Origin: Bacteroidota bacterium
Lineage (GTDB): Bacteria > Bacteroidota > Bacteroidia > Bacteroidales > VadinHA17
Length of the DNA: 64,000 nucleotides
NCBI GenBank assembly: GCA_003250475.1
Contig: QKGI01000045.1
Span: forward strand, 16,312 to 80,311
Direction of reading: 5' to 3'
The translations under genes were made by a program, and so were the position numbers. The notes below the pieces were generated by a model that saw nothing but the letters and a program-made list of their open reading frames with translations, was not told the DNA's origin and searched no databases. This document shows, piece by piece, positions 49,682-62,663 of this stretch; the stretch's first letter is position 1, and each line of letters begins with the position of its first letter.

Positions 49682-51268
49682 ATGAATAATATTAAACCTT
49701 CAGAGGTATCACAGATTTTAAGGCAGCAGCTTGAAGGAGTAAAGACAGCCATCGATGTTGAGGAAGTAGGAACGGTACTGCAGGTCGGTGACGGCATAGC
49801 ACGTATCTACGGGCTTAAAAATGTCGGGTCCAATGAGTTGATAGAGTTTGTCAAATCCGATATCAAGGGTATAGTCCTGAACCTTGAGGAGGACAATGTC
49901 GGTGCTGTTATCCTGGGTTCCTCCGAGAGTATCAAGGAGGGCGATATAGTACGCCGTACCGGCAGGATCTCATCGATCATGGTGGGAGAGGGATTGCTCG
50001 GGAGGGTCATAACCACTACAGGTGTTCCTATTGACGGTCGCGGACCCGTTTCCGGAGAACTCTACGAGATGCCCTTTGAGAGAAAGGCACCGGGAGTGAT
50101 CTTCAGACAGCCGGTGAAGCAGCCTGTGCAGACAGGACTGAAGGCTATCGATGCCATGATACCCATCGGGCGCGGCCAGCGTGAACTGATCATTGGCGAC
50201 CGCCAGACAGGTAAGACCGCCATCGCCATCGACACCATCATTAACCAGAAGAGCGAGTATGATAAGGGAAAGCCCGTATACTGCATATACGTGGCGATAG
50301 GACAGAAGGGATCGACGGTTGCCAATATAGCAGCCACCCTTGAGAGCTACGGGGCTATGGATTATACTGTCATAGTGAGCGCCACCGCCTCTGACCCGGC
50401 AGCCTCCCAGTTCTATGCACCCTTTGCCGGTGCCGCCATCGGCGAATACTTCAGGGATACAGGTCGCGACGCCCTTATCATATATGACGATCTGTCAAAA
50501 CAGGCGGTCTCATACAGGGAGGTTTCGCTCCTGCTGCGCCGTCCTCCCGGCCGTGAAGCATACCCCGGAGATGTATTCTACCTCCACTCGCGTCTCCTTG
50601 AAAGAGCCGCCAAGATCATCGATTCGGATGAAGTGGCCCGGAAAATGAATGACCTGCCGGATTCGATCCGTCATATGGTAAAAGGAGGCGGGTCTCTCAC
50701 CGCGCTGCCAATCATTGAGACACAGGCCGGTGACGTTGCCGCATATATCCCGACGAACGTGATCTCTATTACCGACGGACAGATATTCCTTGAATCCAGC
50801 CTCTTCAATGCTGGTATAAGACCGGCCATAAATGTCGGAATCTCAGTATCAAGGGTCGGTGGCAATGCCCAGATAAAACCCATGAAAAAGATCGCAGGTA
50901 CCCTGAAGGTAGACCAGGCACAGTATCGTGAGCTGGAGGCGTTCTCAAAATTCGGTTCCGACCTTGACCCTGCAACAATGGCGGTGCTCGACAAGGGCTC
51001 GAAGAACGTGGAGATACTGAAACAAAATCAATACTCACCAATGAAAGTGGAAGAGCAGGTCGCGATTATCTATTGCGGCACCAGGGGTCTGCTGAAAAAC
51101 GTTCCCGTCCATAAGGTGAGATTATTTGAAAATGACTTCCTGGCATTCATGCGTGACAACCACAGCGACGTGCTGGAGACTATCAGGAGCGGCGCCATTA
51201 CCGACGAAGTTACAGGAGTACTTGAAAAGGCGGCAGCAGAGGTTTCCGGAAGCTATTCGGCCCGTTAG
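49682..51268 (+). CDS. atpA: F0F1 ATP synthase subunit alpha
   Basis: [40 protein letters not shown]. Confidence 0.98.
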   Translation: MNNIKPSEVSQILRQQLEGVKTAIDVEEVGTVLQVGDGIARIYGLKNVGSNELIEFVKSDIKGIVLNLEEDNVGAVILGSSESIKEGDIVRRTGRISSIMVGEGLLGRVITTTGVPIDGRGPVSGELYEMPFERKAPGVIFRQPVKQPVQTGLKAIDAMIPIGRGQRELIIGDRQTGKTAIAIDTIINQKSEYDKGKPVYCIYVAIGQKGSTVANIAATLESYGAMDYTVIVSATASDPAASQFYAPFAGAAIGEYFRDTGRDALIIYDDLSKQAVSYREVSLLLRRPPGREAYPGDVFYLHSRLLERAAKIIDSDEVARKMNDLPDSIRHMVKGGGSLTALPIIETQAGDVAAYIPTNVISITDGQIFLESSLFNAGIRPAINVGISVSRVGGNAQIKPMKKIAGTLKVDQAQYRELEAFSKFGSDLDPATMAVLDKGSKNVEILKQNQYSPMKVEEQVAIIYCGTRGLLKNVPVHKVRLFENDFLAFMRDNHSDVLETIRSGAITDEVTGVLEKAAAEVSGSYSAR

Positions 51269-51289
51269 GGTACTAATGACGAAAGAGAG

Positions 51290-52177
51290 ATGGCTAATTT
51301 AAAGGCTATAAGAGTAAGGCTCAGCTCGGTAAAATCAACGCGCCAGATCACCTCTGCGATGAAGATGGTGGCTGCCGCCAAGTTACGCAAGGCACAGGAC
51401 GCAATAGTACAGCTCAGGCCTTATGCCGATAAGCTGAACGAGATACAGGCCGGACTGAGTGCTGCTCTTCGCGATACCGAAATTGAAAATATTTACGCTG
51501 AGAGAAAGAACAGCCGTGGAAAGGTCCTGGTTGTGGCCGTTACATCCAACAAGGGACTGTGCGGAGCATTTAACGCCAATGTCATAAGGGATGTGAGACG
51601 GCTCATGACCGAGAAGTACAGCAGCCAGATGCGTGACGGAGACCTCTCCTTCATGACGGTGGGTAAAAAGGGCAACGACGCGCTGAAGAGGCTGAAGTGC
51701 CATATTGTCGAAGACCATAGCGACCTTTACTCTCACCTCAACTTTGAGAATGTAACCGCACTGGCTGACAGGCTTACACAGCTGTACCTCTCAAAAGAGT
51801 ATGACACCATTGAACTTGTTTATAACCAGTTCAGGAATGCAGCAATCCAGAGACTCACAGAGGAGACCTACCTTCCTGTCTCGGCAGCGGCTGAGGTGGA
51901 AAAGGGGACGATCCAGGCAGACTACATATATGAGCCTGACCAGGTTGCCATCGTAGGCGAACTTATTCCCAAGACGCTCAGGATACAACTCTACCGGGCG
52001 TTGCTGGATTCATTTGCTGCAGAACACGGGGCCAGGATGACAGCCATGCACCAGGCTACAGACAATGCCACAGATCTCATCAGGGATCTCACACTGCAAT
52101 ATAATAAGGCGCGCCAGGCCGCCATCACAAACCAGCTGCTTGAGGTTGTGAGCGGCGCCGAGGCGCTTAACGGATAA
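51290..52177 (+). CDS. atpG: F0F1 ATP synthase subunit gamma
   Basis: MANLKAIRVRLSSVKSTRQITSAMKMVAAAKLRKAQ; TNKGLCGAFNANV; C-terminal YNKARQAAITNQLLEVVSGAEAL. Confidence 0.97.
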   Translation: MANLKAIRVRLSSVKSTRQITSAMKMVAAAKLRKAQDAIVQLRPYADKLNEIQAGLSAALRDTEIENIYAERKNSRGKVLVVAVTSNKGLCGAFNANVIRDVRRLMTEKYSSQMRDGDLSFMTVGKKGNDALKRLKCHIVEDHSDLYSHLNFENVTALADRLTQLYLSKEYDTIELVYNQFRNAAIQRLTEETYLPVSAAAEVEKGTIQADYIYEPDQVAIVGELIPKTLRIQLYRALLDSFAAEHGARMTAMHQATDNATDLIRDLTLQYNKARQAAITNQLLEVVSGAEALNG

Positions 52178-52187
52178 GAGGAGAGAG

Positions 52188-53162
52188 ATGTTCACCAGCG
52201 ATTATCTGAGGGAATTGTCAGACAAGGTTATCACCGGACTGGCCTCATCATCTGAGGCAGACAGGCTCTTTGCTCCCGTGAGGTATATAATGTCGATCGG
52301 GGGAAAGAGGCTTAGACCGGTGATGTGCCTGATGGCCTGCAATCTCTTTAAGGATAAGATAGACGAGGCTGTCATGCCGGCGGTGGGCATCGAGGTCTTC
52401 CATAATTTTACCCTGATCCATGACGACATAATTGACGATGCCGGCATGCGCAGAGGCTCACCTACGGTGCACTCCAAATGGGGGTCGCGGCAGGCGATCC
52501 TTTCGGGGGATGCAATGGCTTTCATTGCGGTAGAATGTATCGGCCAGGCTCCGGAGAAAGCACTGGCGAAGACCCTCAGGCTGTTTTACCGGACCGCAAT
52601 AGAGGTATGTACAGGGCAGCAGCTCGACCTGGACTATGAGAAGAAGGGTGTGGTATCGGAAGAAGAATATCTGCGCATGATCGAGCTTAAGACGGCAGTG
52701 CTCATCGCCGCATCGCTAAAGACGGGTGCCATCGTCGGAGAGGCACCGGAAAAAGACCAGGAGCTTCTCTATGAGTTCGGCCGTTGCCTGGGAATAGCAT
52801 TCCAGGTTCAGGATGATGTTCTCGATACTTACGGTGACACCAGGATGTTCGGTAAGAAAACTGGAAGCGATATTGTCGCCAACAAAAAGACCTACCTGCT
52901 GGTCAAAGCTCTTGAGATGGCAGGAGGAGAGAGACTGCGCCAGCTGAGAAAATTGCTTGAAGCAGAAGTTCAGGATCCTGAGGAGAAGGTTACGGAAGTA
53001 AGGAAGATATATGATGAGCTTGAGATACGTCTGCAAGCCGAGAACCTTGCTTACGATTATTTCAACAGGGCTTTCCAGGCCCTTGACCAGGTGTCGGTTA
53101 AAGCCGAACGCAAGGGTGAACTGAAACAGCTGGCAGTGAATCTTATCGGGAGGGTTAAGTGA
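52188..53162 (+). CDS. Polyprenyl synthetase family protein
   Basis: GGKRLRPVM, LIHDDIIDDAGMRRGSPTVH (FARM), FQVQDDVLDTYGD (SARM). Confidence 0.95.
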   Translation: MFTSDYLRELSDKVITGLASSSEADRLFAPVRYIMSIGGKRLRPVMCLMACNLFKDKIDEAVMPAVGIEVFHNFTLIHDDIIDDAGMRRGSPTVHSKWGSRQAILSGDAMAFIAVECIGQAPEKALAKTLRLFYRTAIEVCTGQQLDLDYEKKGVVSEEEYLRMIELKTAVLIAASLKTGAIVGEAPEKDQELLYEFGRCLGIAFQVQDDVLDTYGDTRMFGKKTGSDIVANKKTYLLVKALEMAGGERLRQLRKLLEAEVQDPEEKVTEVRKIYDELEIRLQAENLAYDYFNRAFQALDQVSVKAERKGELKQLAVNLIGRVK

Positions 53163-53230
53163 AATGTGACGCTGCCGGCGGAGGAGAGAAGAGATTATTA
53201 ATAAAGGAAATACTTTGAAATACATTATAA

Positions 53231-55018
<1,788 letters not shown>

Positions 55019-55019
<1 letters not shown>

Positions 55020-56467
55020 TGCTGATGGACAGTGACGAGTTCCGTAAATACGGTCACGAGATTGTCGAGTGGATTGCCCGGTATTATGAGACCGTGGAGA
55101 ACATGCCCGTCAAGGCACGCACTGCCCCGGGAGAGGTAAAAGGTGCCCTTCCGGCGATACCACCCACGGGAAGCGAATCATTTGATCTCTTCCTGAAGGA
55201 CTTTGATGAGATCATCATGCCTGGAATAACCCACTGGCAGAGCCCCAGCTTCTTTGCCTATTTCCCTGCAAACAGCAGTCCGCCATCTGTTCTTGCCGAG
55301 ATGCTTACAGCAGCCCTGGGAGCCCAGTGCATGATATGGGAGACTTCGCCGGCTGCTACTGAGCTGGAAGAGAGGATGATGGAATGGCTACGGGGGATGA
55401 CCGGTCTTCCTTCATCGTTCGAGGGGGTCATTCAGGACAGCGCATCGTCGGCTACACTTGCAGCCCTTATCACCGCACGGGAGAGAGCGACACAATTCAT
55501 GTCGAACAGCAGGGGACTCTCTGAGGCCGGAAGGCTTCGGGTCTACGCATCGACACAGGCGCACTCCTCAGTGGAGAAAGGAGCCGGGGTGGCAGGTTTC
55601 GGGAGGGAGAACCTTGTGAGGATACCTGTTAACAGCGATTTCTCAATGGATCCCGGAGCACTGAAGCAGGCCATAGAAGAAGATATCTCTGCCGGGTATG
55701 TTCCCTGCTGTGTGGTTGCTACAATGGGCACAACAGGCGTAACGGCCGTTGACCCGCTGCGCCCTGTGGGCGAGATCTGCCGGGAGAAGAACATATGGCT
55801 TCATGTGGATGGTGCACTGGGAGGTACTGCCCTGCTGCTACCGGAGATGAGATGGATGGCTGACGGAATGGAATATGTCGATTCCATCGTCTTCAACCCC
55901 CATAAGTGGATGTTTACAAATTTTGACTGCTCGGCATATTTTGTGCGTGATGCTGCCGGGCTGATCCGTACTTTCGAAATTCTGCCTGAATACCTCAGGA
56001 CACGTACAAGAGGGTTGGTCAATGATTACCGCGACTGGGGAATACCGCTAGGCAGGAGGTTCAGGGCCCTCAAGCTGTGGGCTGTCATACGCACTTATGG
56101 CGTTGAGAGACTGCAGTCGATGATACGTGAACATATACGACTGGCAAAGATGCTGGCGCAACTGATAGAATCGGAAAGGAACTTTATTCTTATGGCTCCC
56201 GTTCATCTGAACACTGTCTGTTTCAGGTATCTGCCCGAGGGGATTAGTGCTGATGAGGCTGACGGGCTGAACGAGAGAATCAACCATGCACTCAATGACA
56301 CCGGTAAGATTTATCTGACGCACACCAGGGTTGACGGCAGGTATGTCATGCGCATGGTGACAGCACAGACAAACGTTGAAGAAAAGCATGTCCTGCGGGC
56401 GTGGGCTATGATAAAGGAATATGCGTCAGCGCTCTCTTCCAAGGACGGTGCCGTAGATGTTGACTGA
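55019..56467 (+). CDS. Pyridoxal-dependent decarboxylase, aromatic-L-amino-acid decarboxylase-like
   Basis: HWQSPSFFAYFPANSSPPSVLAEMLTAAL; HVDGALGG; VFNPHKWMFTNFDCSAYFV (PLP Lys). Confidence 0.92.
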
Positions 56468-59293
56468 AAACACTGCGTTGACAAAAAACCGCTGTTCTCC
56501 GGGAACATAGCCGGCCCCTGCCCCGGCGCTTATCTCAAACGGGAACCTGAGTACATAAAAATCGGCCAGCAGTTCCCCTCCTGCGGAGCTGAATACCGAG
56601 AGACCGTTTATGTAGGCATGGCTATCATAATCAAAGGTCCCGAGGCTTCTGCTGTGATCGTAAAAAAGTGATCCCCGGATTCTTTTCAGGTATAAAAGAC
56701 TGCCTGCCGCCAGATCAGGATAGAACAGGGGCATGGTATAATCGGCCGACAGTGACAGAAGCTTTTCTGAGATCATGTCTTTGTTGAATCCCCTTGGCCA
56801 GGCAATGTTGTTCCTGTAGATCAGGTTGCGGACGGGCGACTGGTTCTCGTAACCGGCTTTAAGCACAAGACTGTGATTGGCTGCCACCCCGGGGAAGAAG
56901 AAAATGCTCCTGGCATACCTCCTGGTGCCGTAAAGGTCACTGTCCCATGGTGCTGCGGTAAGCCTCACATCAATGACCTGTCCCCACCTGGGGTTTATGT
57001 CACGGTAGGCCGTACGAAAGGTATTTGAGAAGTACAGTCTGCCGGTAAGATTGAAAAGGTCCCTGTCATAACTGCTGATGTCAGATATATATGTGTATCT
57101 GTTATTGTAATTAATGTATAATGCCGGCATCAGCAGTTGCCTGAACTTACCGCGGGCAAACCACAACTGGTCATAGACACTGACATTCAGCTGCAGGTTT
57201 CTGCCGAGATCATCCGGCAAGGGCCTGGTGACAGTATCGGTTGATACAACCTGGTTTCCTCCCCAGGTTACCTCTGCTTCTATTACCGGGTGCCACCCGC
57301 TCCATTTGATGCCTGAATGAAGGTAATGGCTTCCACCGCTGTATTCATACCCGGCAGTGGCAATAAGGGTGCTCAGGTGGTTCTGCGACATCAGGGTCAC
57401 CCCCGGTCTGATGGCTGTCGGGTCGGTTTTGATCTCGTCTATATCGCCGTAAAAGGGAAACCAGCTGTGGAAATTAAACAGGTGTGCGATCTTCCTGTAA
57501 GGAGTCGGTTCAAAATTCATTGACCCGGCCTGAGCCTCATCCACTCCGTCATGAGGCAGTGGAGCAGGATCCGGTATAGTACCGTACATGCCTCCGCCTG
57601 CCGCCCCGGCTGAAGCTCCTTTGTCTGACGATGCTATGACAAAACCTTTAATACTGTAATCAGAAAAGAAAATTTTATTGCCGGTGACAGAAAATCCGGA
57701 GATGCCGAAACGCGACCCTGTAACCCTGGTGAGCAGTGTGTCGCCTGTCAGGCGGTAGATATTATCCGAACCGTCCCCCTGGGCAAGGTAAAAAAGGGTA
57801 TCATTGACAAGTTCGGCCTGTATGATATCCGTAACGCTTTCCGGCACGTAAATCTTCCACCGTTTTCCCGTAGGCCGGTAACTTCTTACTCCCTCACCCT
57901 TATCTGTGAGGGTGACAACCGTCACCTCCCTGCCGTCAGATGACCAGGAAGGACGCTGAAGTATCAGGTTGCCAGGGGGTGTCACATCCATCAGTACCTC
58001 TCCCGTGAATGCATCGAGAAACACCATCGAACAGCGGAGGTCGGGCGTTGTTGAGACGGCAACGACCGTTTTACCGTCAGGGGAGAGGTCGGGGGCGGCA
58101 TATCTTGTACGCCTTGTCAGCTGTGTCACTTTGCCGTCGGAGAGATCCAGCTTCTTTATAACCGAATAATCACGATTCTCCCAGCGGATATCAGGATGCA
58201 GTTCAGCCCAGACCAGGGTGCTGTCAGCGAAGGAAAAGATATAGGGATAAATATACCCGGTGGTGGTCAGTACCCGTTCTGTGCCTTTTACTGTATCCGT
58301 CAGAACAAACCGTGAGGGAGCTGCCATGGATGTCCTCAGGGATACAATGCCTCCTCCCCCTGTTGCATAAGGCAAGAAGTGGTTTACATAATCTCGGGAC
58401 CTGCTTACGTTAAGTGCCGGGTAATCAATGCAGCCCGGAGGGTCCTCCTCCTCCCACCTTTTTTCAAGAGAGGCAAAGGCCGAGTCGTACAATCTCTTTT
58501 TGGTAAGCCCTGTCTCATCCCTCAGGCTTTTGTTGACTGGATTGAACGGGTAACCTGAAGATACCCTGTTCATTACCCTCCCCCATGCTTCTTTGTCCAT
58601 GGTTCGGAGGTGGTTCATCATCAGGTATCCGAAGACATAATGATCAGGTGTAAAACTCCTGAATGAACCGGCTATCATTTTGTCATATTTGTATATACCC
58701 CTTGTGCTGACAGCCAGGGCCCTTGCACCCTGGGTAAAGGCATTGCTACGGCCTCTTCCCGACAACCCGGTGACTGTTTCTGCATATACGGCATCGCCCT
58801 CGAAGGCCCATAAAGGAATCTCAAGTGCGCTCAGGCCGACAGCCTGTTCTCCGACAAGATACCTGAGTATCCTGCCGGCTCCTTTCTGGTTGAGGGATGA
58901 TAGTTGAAGAAGGTGAGTTGTTTCATGAACGGTGAGTTGTACTTCGGGGAGCATTGGCAAATTATCCTGACCGGGAAGGGGAAAGAGCTCCATCCTGCGG
59001 GGTGCCCAGCTGACATACCCGTTTGACTGCATCGAGTGGCTGTGAATTATCACAGGGATACGGATTTGTGTACCGGGATACAGAACAGACAGGCTGTTGT
59101 ATGATTGCTCAAGCAACCGCGCATACTGCGTTGCACTGCTGCTGAAATCAACGGGGTAGATGATACGGAAATGGGGTGTGCGAATCTGTTCCCACCTGAG
59201 CGAAGCAGGATCCTGCCCTGTGTCATAATACTGTGCTCCGGCCCTGGTAAAAGCCAGCAGGCTCATTAAGAGCAAAATAGTGTATTTCTTCAT
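56426..59293 (-). CDS. Secreted protein with gluzincin-type metalloprotease motif, TolB-like beta-propeller and C-terminal beta-barrel-like region
   Basis: Signal peptide MKKYTILLLMSLLAFTRAGAQ; QLTVHETTHLLQ...IPLWAFEGDAVYAE; YAAPDLSPDGKTVVAVSTTPD repeats; amphipathic C-terminal strands. Confidence 0.75.
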   Translation of the reverse strand: MKKYTILLLMSLLAFTRAGAQYYDTGQDPASLRWEQIRTPHFRIIYPVDFSSSATQYARLLEQSYNSLSVLYPGTQIRIPVIIHSHSMQSNGYVSWAPRRMELFPLPGQDNLPMLPEVQLTVHETTHLLQLSSLNQKGAGRILRYLVGEQAVGLSALEIPLWAFEGDAVYAETVTGLSGRGRSNAFTQGARALAVSTRGIYKYDKMIAGSFRSFTPDHYVFGYLMMNHLRTMDKEAWGRVMNRVSSGYPFNPVNKSLRDETGLTKKRLYDSAFASLEKRWEEEDPPGCIDYPALNVSRSRDYVNHFLPYATGGGGIVSLRTSMAAPSRFVLTDTVKGTERVLTTTGYIYPYIFSFADSTLVWAELHPDIRWENRDYSVIKKLDLSDGKVTQLTRRTRYAAPDLSPDGKTVVAVSTTPDLRCSMVFLDAFTGEVLMDVTPPGNLILQRPSWSSDGREVTVVTLTDKGEGVRSYRPTGKRWKIYVPESVTDIIQAELVNDTLFYLAQGDGSDNIYRLTGDTLLTRVTGSRFGISGFSVTGNKIFFSDYSIKGFVIASSDKGASAGAAGGGMYGTIPDPAPLPHDGVDEAQAGSMNFEPTPYRKIAHLFNFHSWFPFYGDIDEIKTDPTAIRPGVTLMSQNHLSTLIATAGYEYSGGSHYLHSGIKWSGWHPVIEAEVTWGGNQVVSTDTVTRPLPDDLGRNLQLNVSVYDQLWFARGKFRQLLMPALYINYNNRYTYISDISSYDRDLFNLTGRLYFSNTFRTAYRDINPRWGQVIDVRLTAAPWDSDLYGTRRYARSIFFFPGVAANHSLVLKAGYENQSPVRNLIYRNNIAWPRGFNKDMISEKLLSLSADYTMPLFYPDLAAGSLLYLKRIRGSLFYDHSRSLGTFDYDSHAYINGLSVFSSAGGELLADFYVLRFPFEISAGAGAGYVPGEQRFFVNAVFSVNIYGTVLGRER

Positions 59294-59401
59294 TAAGGGC
59301 AGTTTGCCCAAAAATACCAAAATTGGCCGAGATCTTCCGCTTCAGTGTAAAATCTTATTATTTTCGTACGGAATATCAATGGAACGGTAATACGAAAGGT
59401 T

Positions 59402-62400
59402 ATGACTAAGAAATTCAGGCTTTGGGATAATATTCTCGGGTGGATGGTTTTTGCTGTTGCTGCAGTTACCTACCTGATGACTATTGAGCCAACGACAAGT
59501 CTGTGGGATTGCAGTGAATTTATCGCCTCTTCCTTTAAGCTTGAAGTAGGTCACCCACCGGGAGCTCCCCTGTTCATGATCCTTGGCAGGTTCTTTGCAA
59601 ACTTCGCCGGTGGCGATGTCTCAAAGGTTGCCATGATGATCAATGCGATGTCAGGGCTGGCAAGCGCACTCACTATCCTTTTTCTTTTCTGGACTGTCAC
59701 CCATCTTGCACGCAGGATCATCCTAAAACAGGAGTCTGATTACACCGCCGGAAAGATAATAGCTGTCCTTGGAGCCGGCCTCACCGGGTCCCTGGCATAT
59801 GCATTCTCTGACACCTTCTGGTTTTCTGCCGTGGAGGGAGAGGTATACGCTACATCATCGCTCTTCACTGCCGTGGTCTTCTGGGCCATTCTCAAGTGGG
59901 AGGATGTGGCTGACGAACCTCACGCCGATCGCTGGATCATGCTGATCGCCCTGATGATGGGCCTGTCCATCGGGGTTCACCTCCTGAACCTGCTGGCTAT
60001 ACCTGCAATAGTCTTTGTATGGTATTTCCGTAAACATGCCTTTTCCTGGAAAGGGTTCACTGCTTCACTGGTAGTATCTGTTGTACTGCTTGTACTTATA
60101 ATGTACGGCATTATCCCCGGCATCTTCAGGATAACATCAAAGTTTGAACTGTTCTTTGTCAACAGCCTCGGCATGCCGTTTAACAGTGGAATGTACATAC
60201 ACCTTATCCTCTTTGTTGCAGCTCTACTTCTTTCAGTCTGGTATACATTCGCACACCAGGACAAAAGGAGGGGATTCCTGCTTGCAGGCCTTGCCCTGCT
60301 TCTGTCCGGGATATGGCTTCTGACAGAATCACTGCTGATGAACCTGGTCATTCTTGCTGCCATATTATATGGTGCCTGGTATATGTCGACCCGCAGCACG
60401 ATGGTATTGAATACCATTATGACGGCAATGATGGTGATAATGATCGGTTACTCAAGCTTCGCGACCATCGTTATCCGTTCAACGGCAAATCCGCCGATGA
60501 ATGAGAACAATCCCTCCAACCCCTTCGCACTGCTCTATTATCTTAACCGTGAACAGTACGGGCAGCGTCCATTGTTCTATGGCCCTTATTACAATGCTCC
60601 CGTAACCGATTATGTAAAAGGGAAGCCTACATATAATCCAGTTGACGGTAAATATATTATCACCAACCGTGAGACGGTAAGGGAGTATGACGAACGGTTC
60701 ATGACACTTTTTCCACGAATGTGGAGCGATTCACCCGATCATGTAAGGGAATATGAGGCATATGCCGGGAACGGGGGCAGACCCGTCAGGATAACCGACC
60801 CACAGACAGGTGAAGCCAAAACCATACGAGTGCCCACCTTCGGCCAGAACCTGAAGTACATGTTCGGGTATCAGCTGGGGTTCATGTATTTCAGGTATTT
60901 CATGTGGAACTTCAGCGGCCGGCAGAATGACACCCAGAGTTATGGCGGGCCGTTGAATGGCAACTGGATTACCGGCATTGAATTTATTGATGCCCCGCGC
61001 ACCGGCTCCATCAAAGGGATGCCTGATGATATGAAAAACGCCCCGTCACGCAATACATATTTCCTGTTACCCCTGTTACTGGGACTCATCGGTTTTTTGT
61101 GGCATTTCAACCGTGACGTGCGCAACTGGTGGATAGTACTTCTTCTGTTCATAATGACAGGGATCGCTATTGTGATATACCTGAATCAGTATCCCAACCA
61201 GCCCAGGGAGCGTGACTATGCTTATGCGGCTTCGTTCTATGCCTTTACAATCTGGATAGGACTGGGAGTCCTGGCTCTCTTCGAACTGCTCAGGAAGCTT
61301 GCGGGAGAAACCCCGGCAGCCGTCATTGCCTCATTGCTTACGTTTGCTGCTGTGCCTGCGCTCATGGGCGCGGAAAACTGGGATGATCACGACAGGTCCG
61401 GCAGGTACCTGGCCCGTGATGTAGCCTTCAACTATCTTAATACCTGTGCACCCAATGCCATCCTCTTCACAGGAGGTGACAACGACACCTTCCCGTTGTG
61501 GTATGCACAGGAGGTTGAGGGTATGCGTACCGATGTCAGGGTCTGTAATATGATGTTAATGAACACTGACTGGTATATTGATCAGATGAAGTCAAAGACC
61601 TATCAGTCAGAACCACTGCCTATAAGTCTTCCGAAGGATCTCTATTATGACGGTGTCAATAACCAGGTTGCCGTATTTGAGCGCATAAAGGAGCCGGCAA
61701 CTGCCAGGGAGGTGATGAAGTTCATCAGCAGCGGCAACGAAGTATCCAAACTCTCACTATATGGTGAGGATATATGGTACATACCTACCCGGACCGTGCG
61801 AATACCTGTGGATGCAGCCAAAGTGGTTGCCAACGGTACTGTCAGGCCTGAGGATGCAGACAAAATTGTGCCCTATATAGATATTAACCTCAAAGGGTCA
61901 TGGATACTGAAGAACCAGTTGTTGTTGATAGACATTCTTGCCCATAACGACTGGGACAGGCCCATCTATTTTGTGTCAGGTCAGCAGGATGATGCCATGG
62001 GCCTGGAGGAGTACTTCCAGCTTGAGGGCCAGGCTTACAGGCTGGTGCCGGTAAAAGGAGTAAATAAGGGATGGTTTGAATATGGCCGCATTGATACCGA
62101 TATCCTGTATGAAAATATGATGAACCGGTTTGTCTGGCAGGGTGCAGCAGATAAGGATGTATATATCGATTACTACCATACCCGCACCCTGACCGTCATC
62201 AGGGCCCGTCTCAACTATGCAAAGCTTTCAAAGGCACTCTCAGCCGAGGGTGATACTGTCAGGGCCACTGCAGTCCTCGACAGGTGCCTGGAGCTCTTCC
62301 CCGTTTCAAAACTAGGATATGATTTCTATTTCGGAGACATAATATCAGCCTGTTTTGATGCAGGGGAGAGAGAGAAGGGGATATCCCTCTCACGTGATCT

Positions 62401-62608
62401 TACCGGCTATTACTTTGAGCATACTGCCTACCTTCTTGATCAGAAACCATATGTAGCATTAAACTCCGAACAGGAGATAGCCAACGGCCTGCAGATGATT
62501 GCCCAGGCTATGCGGATATGCTTTGACAGGGGAGAGACCGATGTTGCCGAGGAGATAAACGGTAAGTATAACGAACTGTATGCCAGGTATGTATCAATGA
62601 GGCAGTAA
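59402..62608 (+). CDS. DUF2723 family membrane protein (TMEM260-like, probable glycosyltransferase)
   Basis: MTIEPTTSLWDCSEFIASSFKLEVGHPPGAPLFMILGRFFA; QYPNQPRERDYAYAASFYAF; GDNDTFPLWYAQEVEG. Confidence 0.92.
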   Translation: MTKKFRLWDNILGWMVFAVAAVTYLMTIEPTTSLWDCSEFIASSFKLEVGHPPGAPLFMILGRFFANFAGGDVSKVAMMINAMSGLASALTILFLFWTVTHLARRIILKQESDYTAGKIIAVLGAGLTGSLAYAFSDTFWFSAVEGEVYATSSLFTAVVFWAILKWEDVADEPHADRWIMLIALMMGLSIGVHLLNLLAIPAIVFVWYFRKHAFSWKGFTASLVVSVVLLVLIMYGIIPGIFRITSKFELFFVNSLGMPFNSGMYIHLILFVAALLLSVWYTFAHQDKRRGFLLAGLALLLSGIWLLTESLLMNLVILAAILYGAWYMSTRSTMVLNTIMTAMMVIMIGYSSFATIVIRSTANPPMNENNPSNPFALLYYLNREQYGQRPLFYGPYYNAPVTDYVKGKPTYNPVDGKYIITNRETVREYDERFMTLFPRMWSDSPDHVREYEAYAGNGGRPVRITDPQTGEAKTIRVPTFGQNLKYMFGYQLGFMYFRYFMWNFSGRQNDTQSYGGPLNGNWITGIEFIDAPRTGSIKGMPDDMKNAPSRNTYFLLPLLLGLIGFLWHFNRDVRNWWIVLLLFIMTGIAIVIYLNQYPNQPRERDYAYAASFYAFTIWIGLGVLALFELLRKLAGETPAAVIASLLTFAAVPALMGAENWDDHDRSGRYLARDVAFNYLNTCAPNAILFTGGDNDTFPLWYAQEVEGMRTDVRVCNMMLMNTDWYIDQMKSKTYQSEPLPISLPKDLYYDGVNNQVAVFERIKEPATAREVMKFISSGNEVSKLSLYGEDIWYIPTRTVRIPVDAAKVVANGTVRPEDADKIVPYIDINLKGSWILKNQLLLIDILAHNDWDRPIYFVSGQQDDAMGLEEYFQLEGQAYRLVPVKGVNKGWFEYGRIDTDILYENMMNRFVWQGAADKDVYIDYYHTRTLTVIRARLNYAKLSKALSAEGDTVRATAVLDRCLELFPVSKLGYDFYFGDIISACFDAGEREKGISLSRDLTGYYFEHTAYLLDQKPYVALNSEQEIANGLQMIAQAMRICFDRGETDVAEEINGKYNELYARYVSMRQ

Positions 62609-62663
62609 AGGCCAGGAGACTGAAGCACAAATAAGAAGACTCCTGATGACTGGTGCCCATACG

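Noticed and set aside
52716-53225. 169-aa minus-strand ORF over the polyprenyl synthetase
   Set aside because: Antisense to an intact enzyme with both Asp-rich motifs
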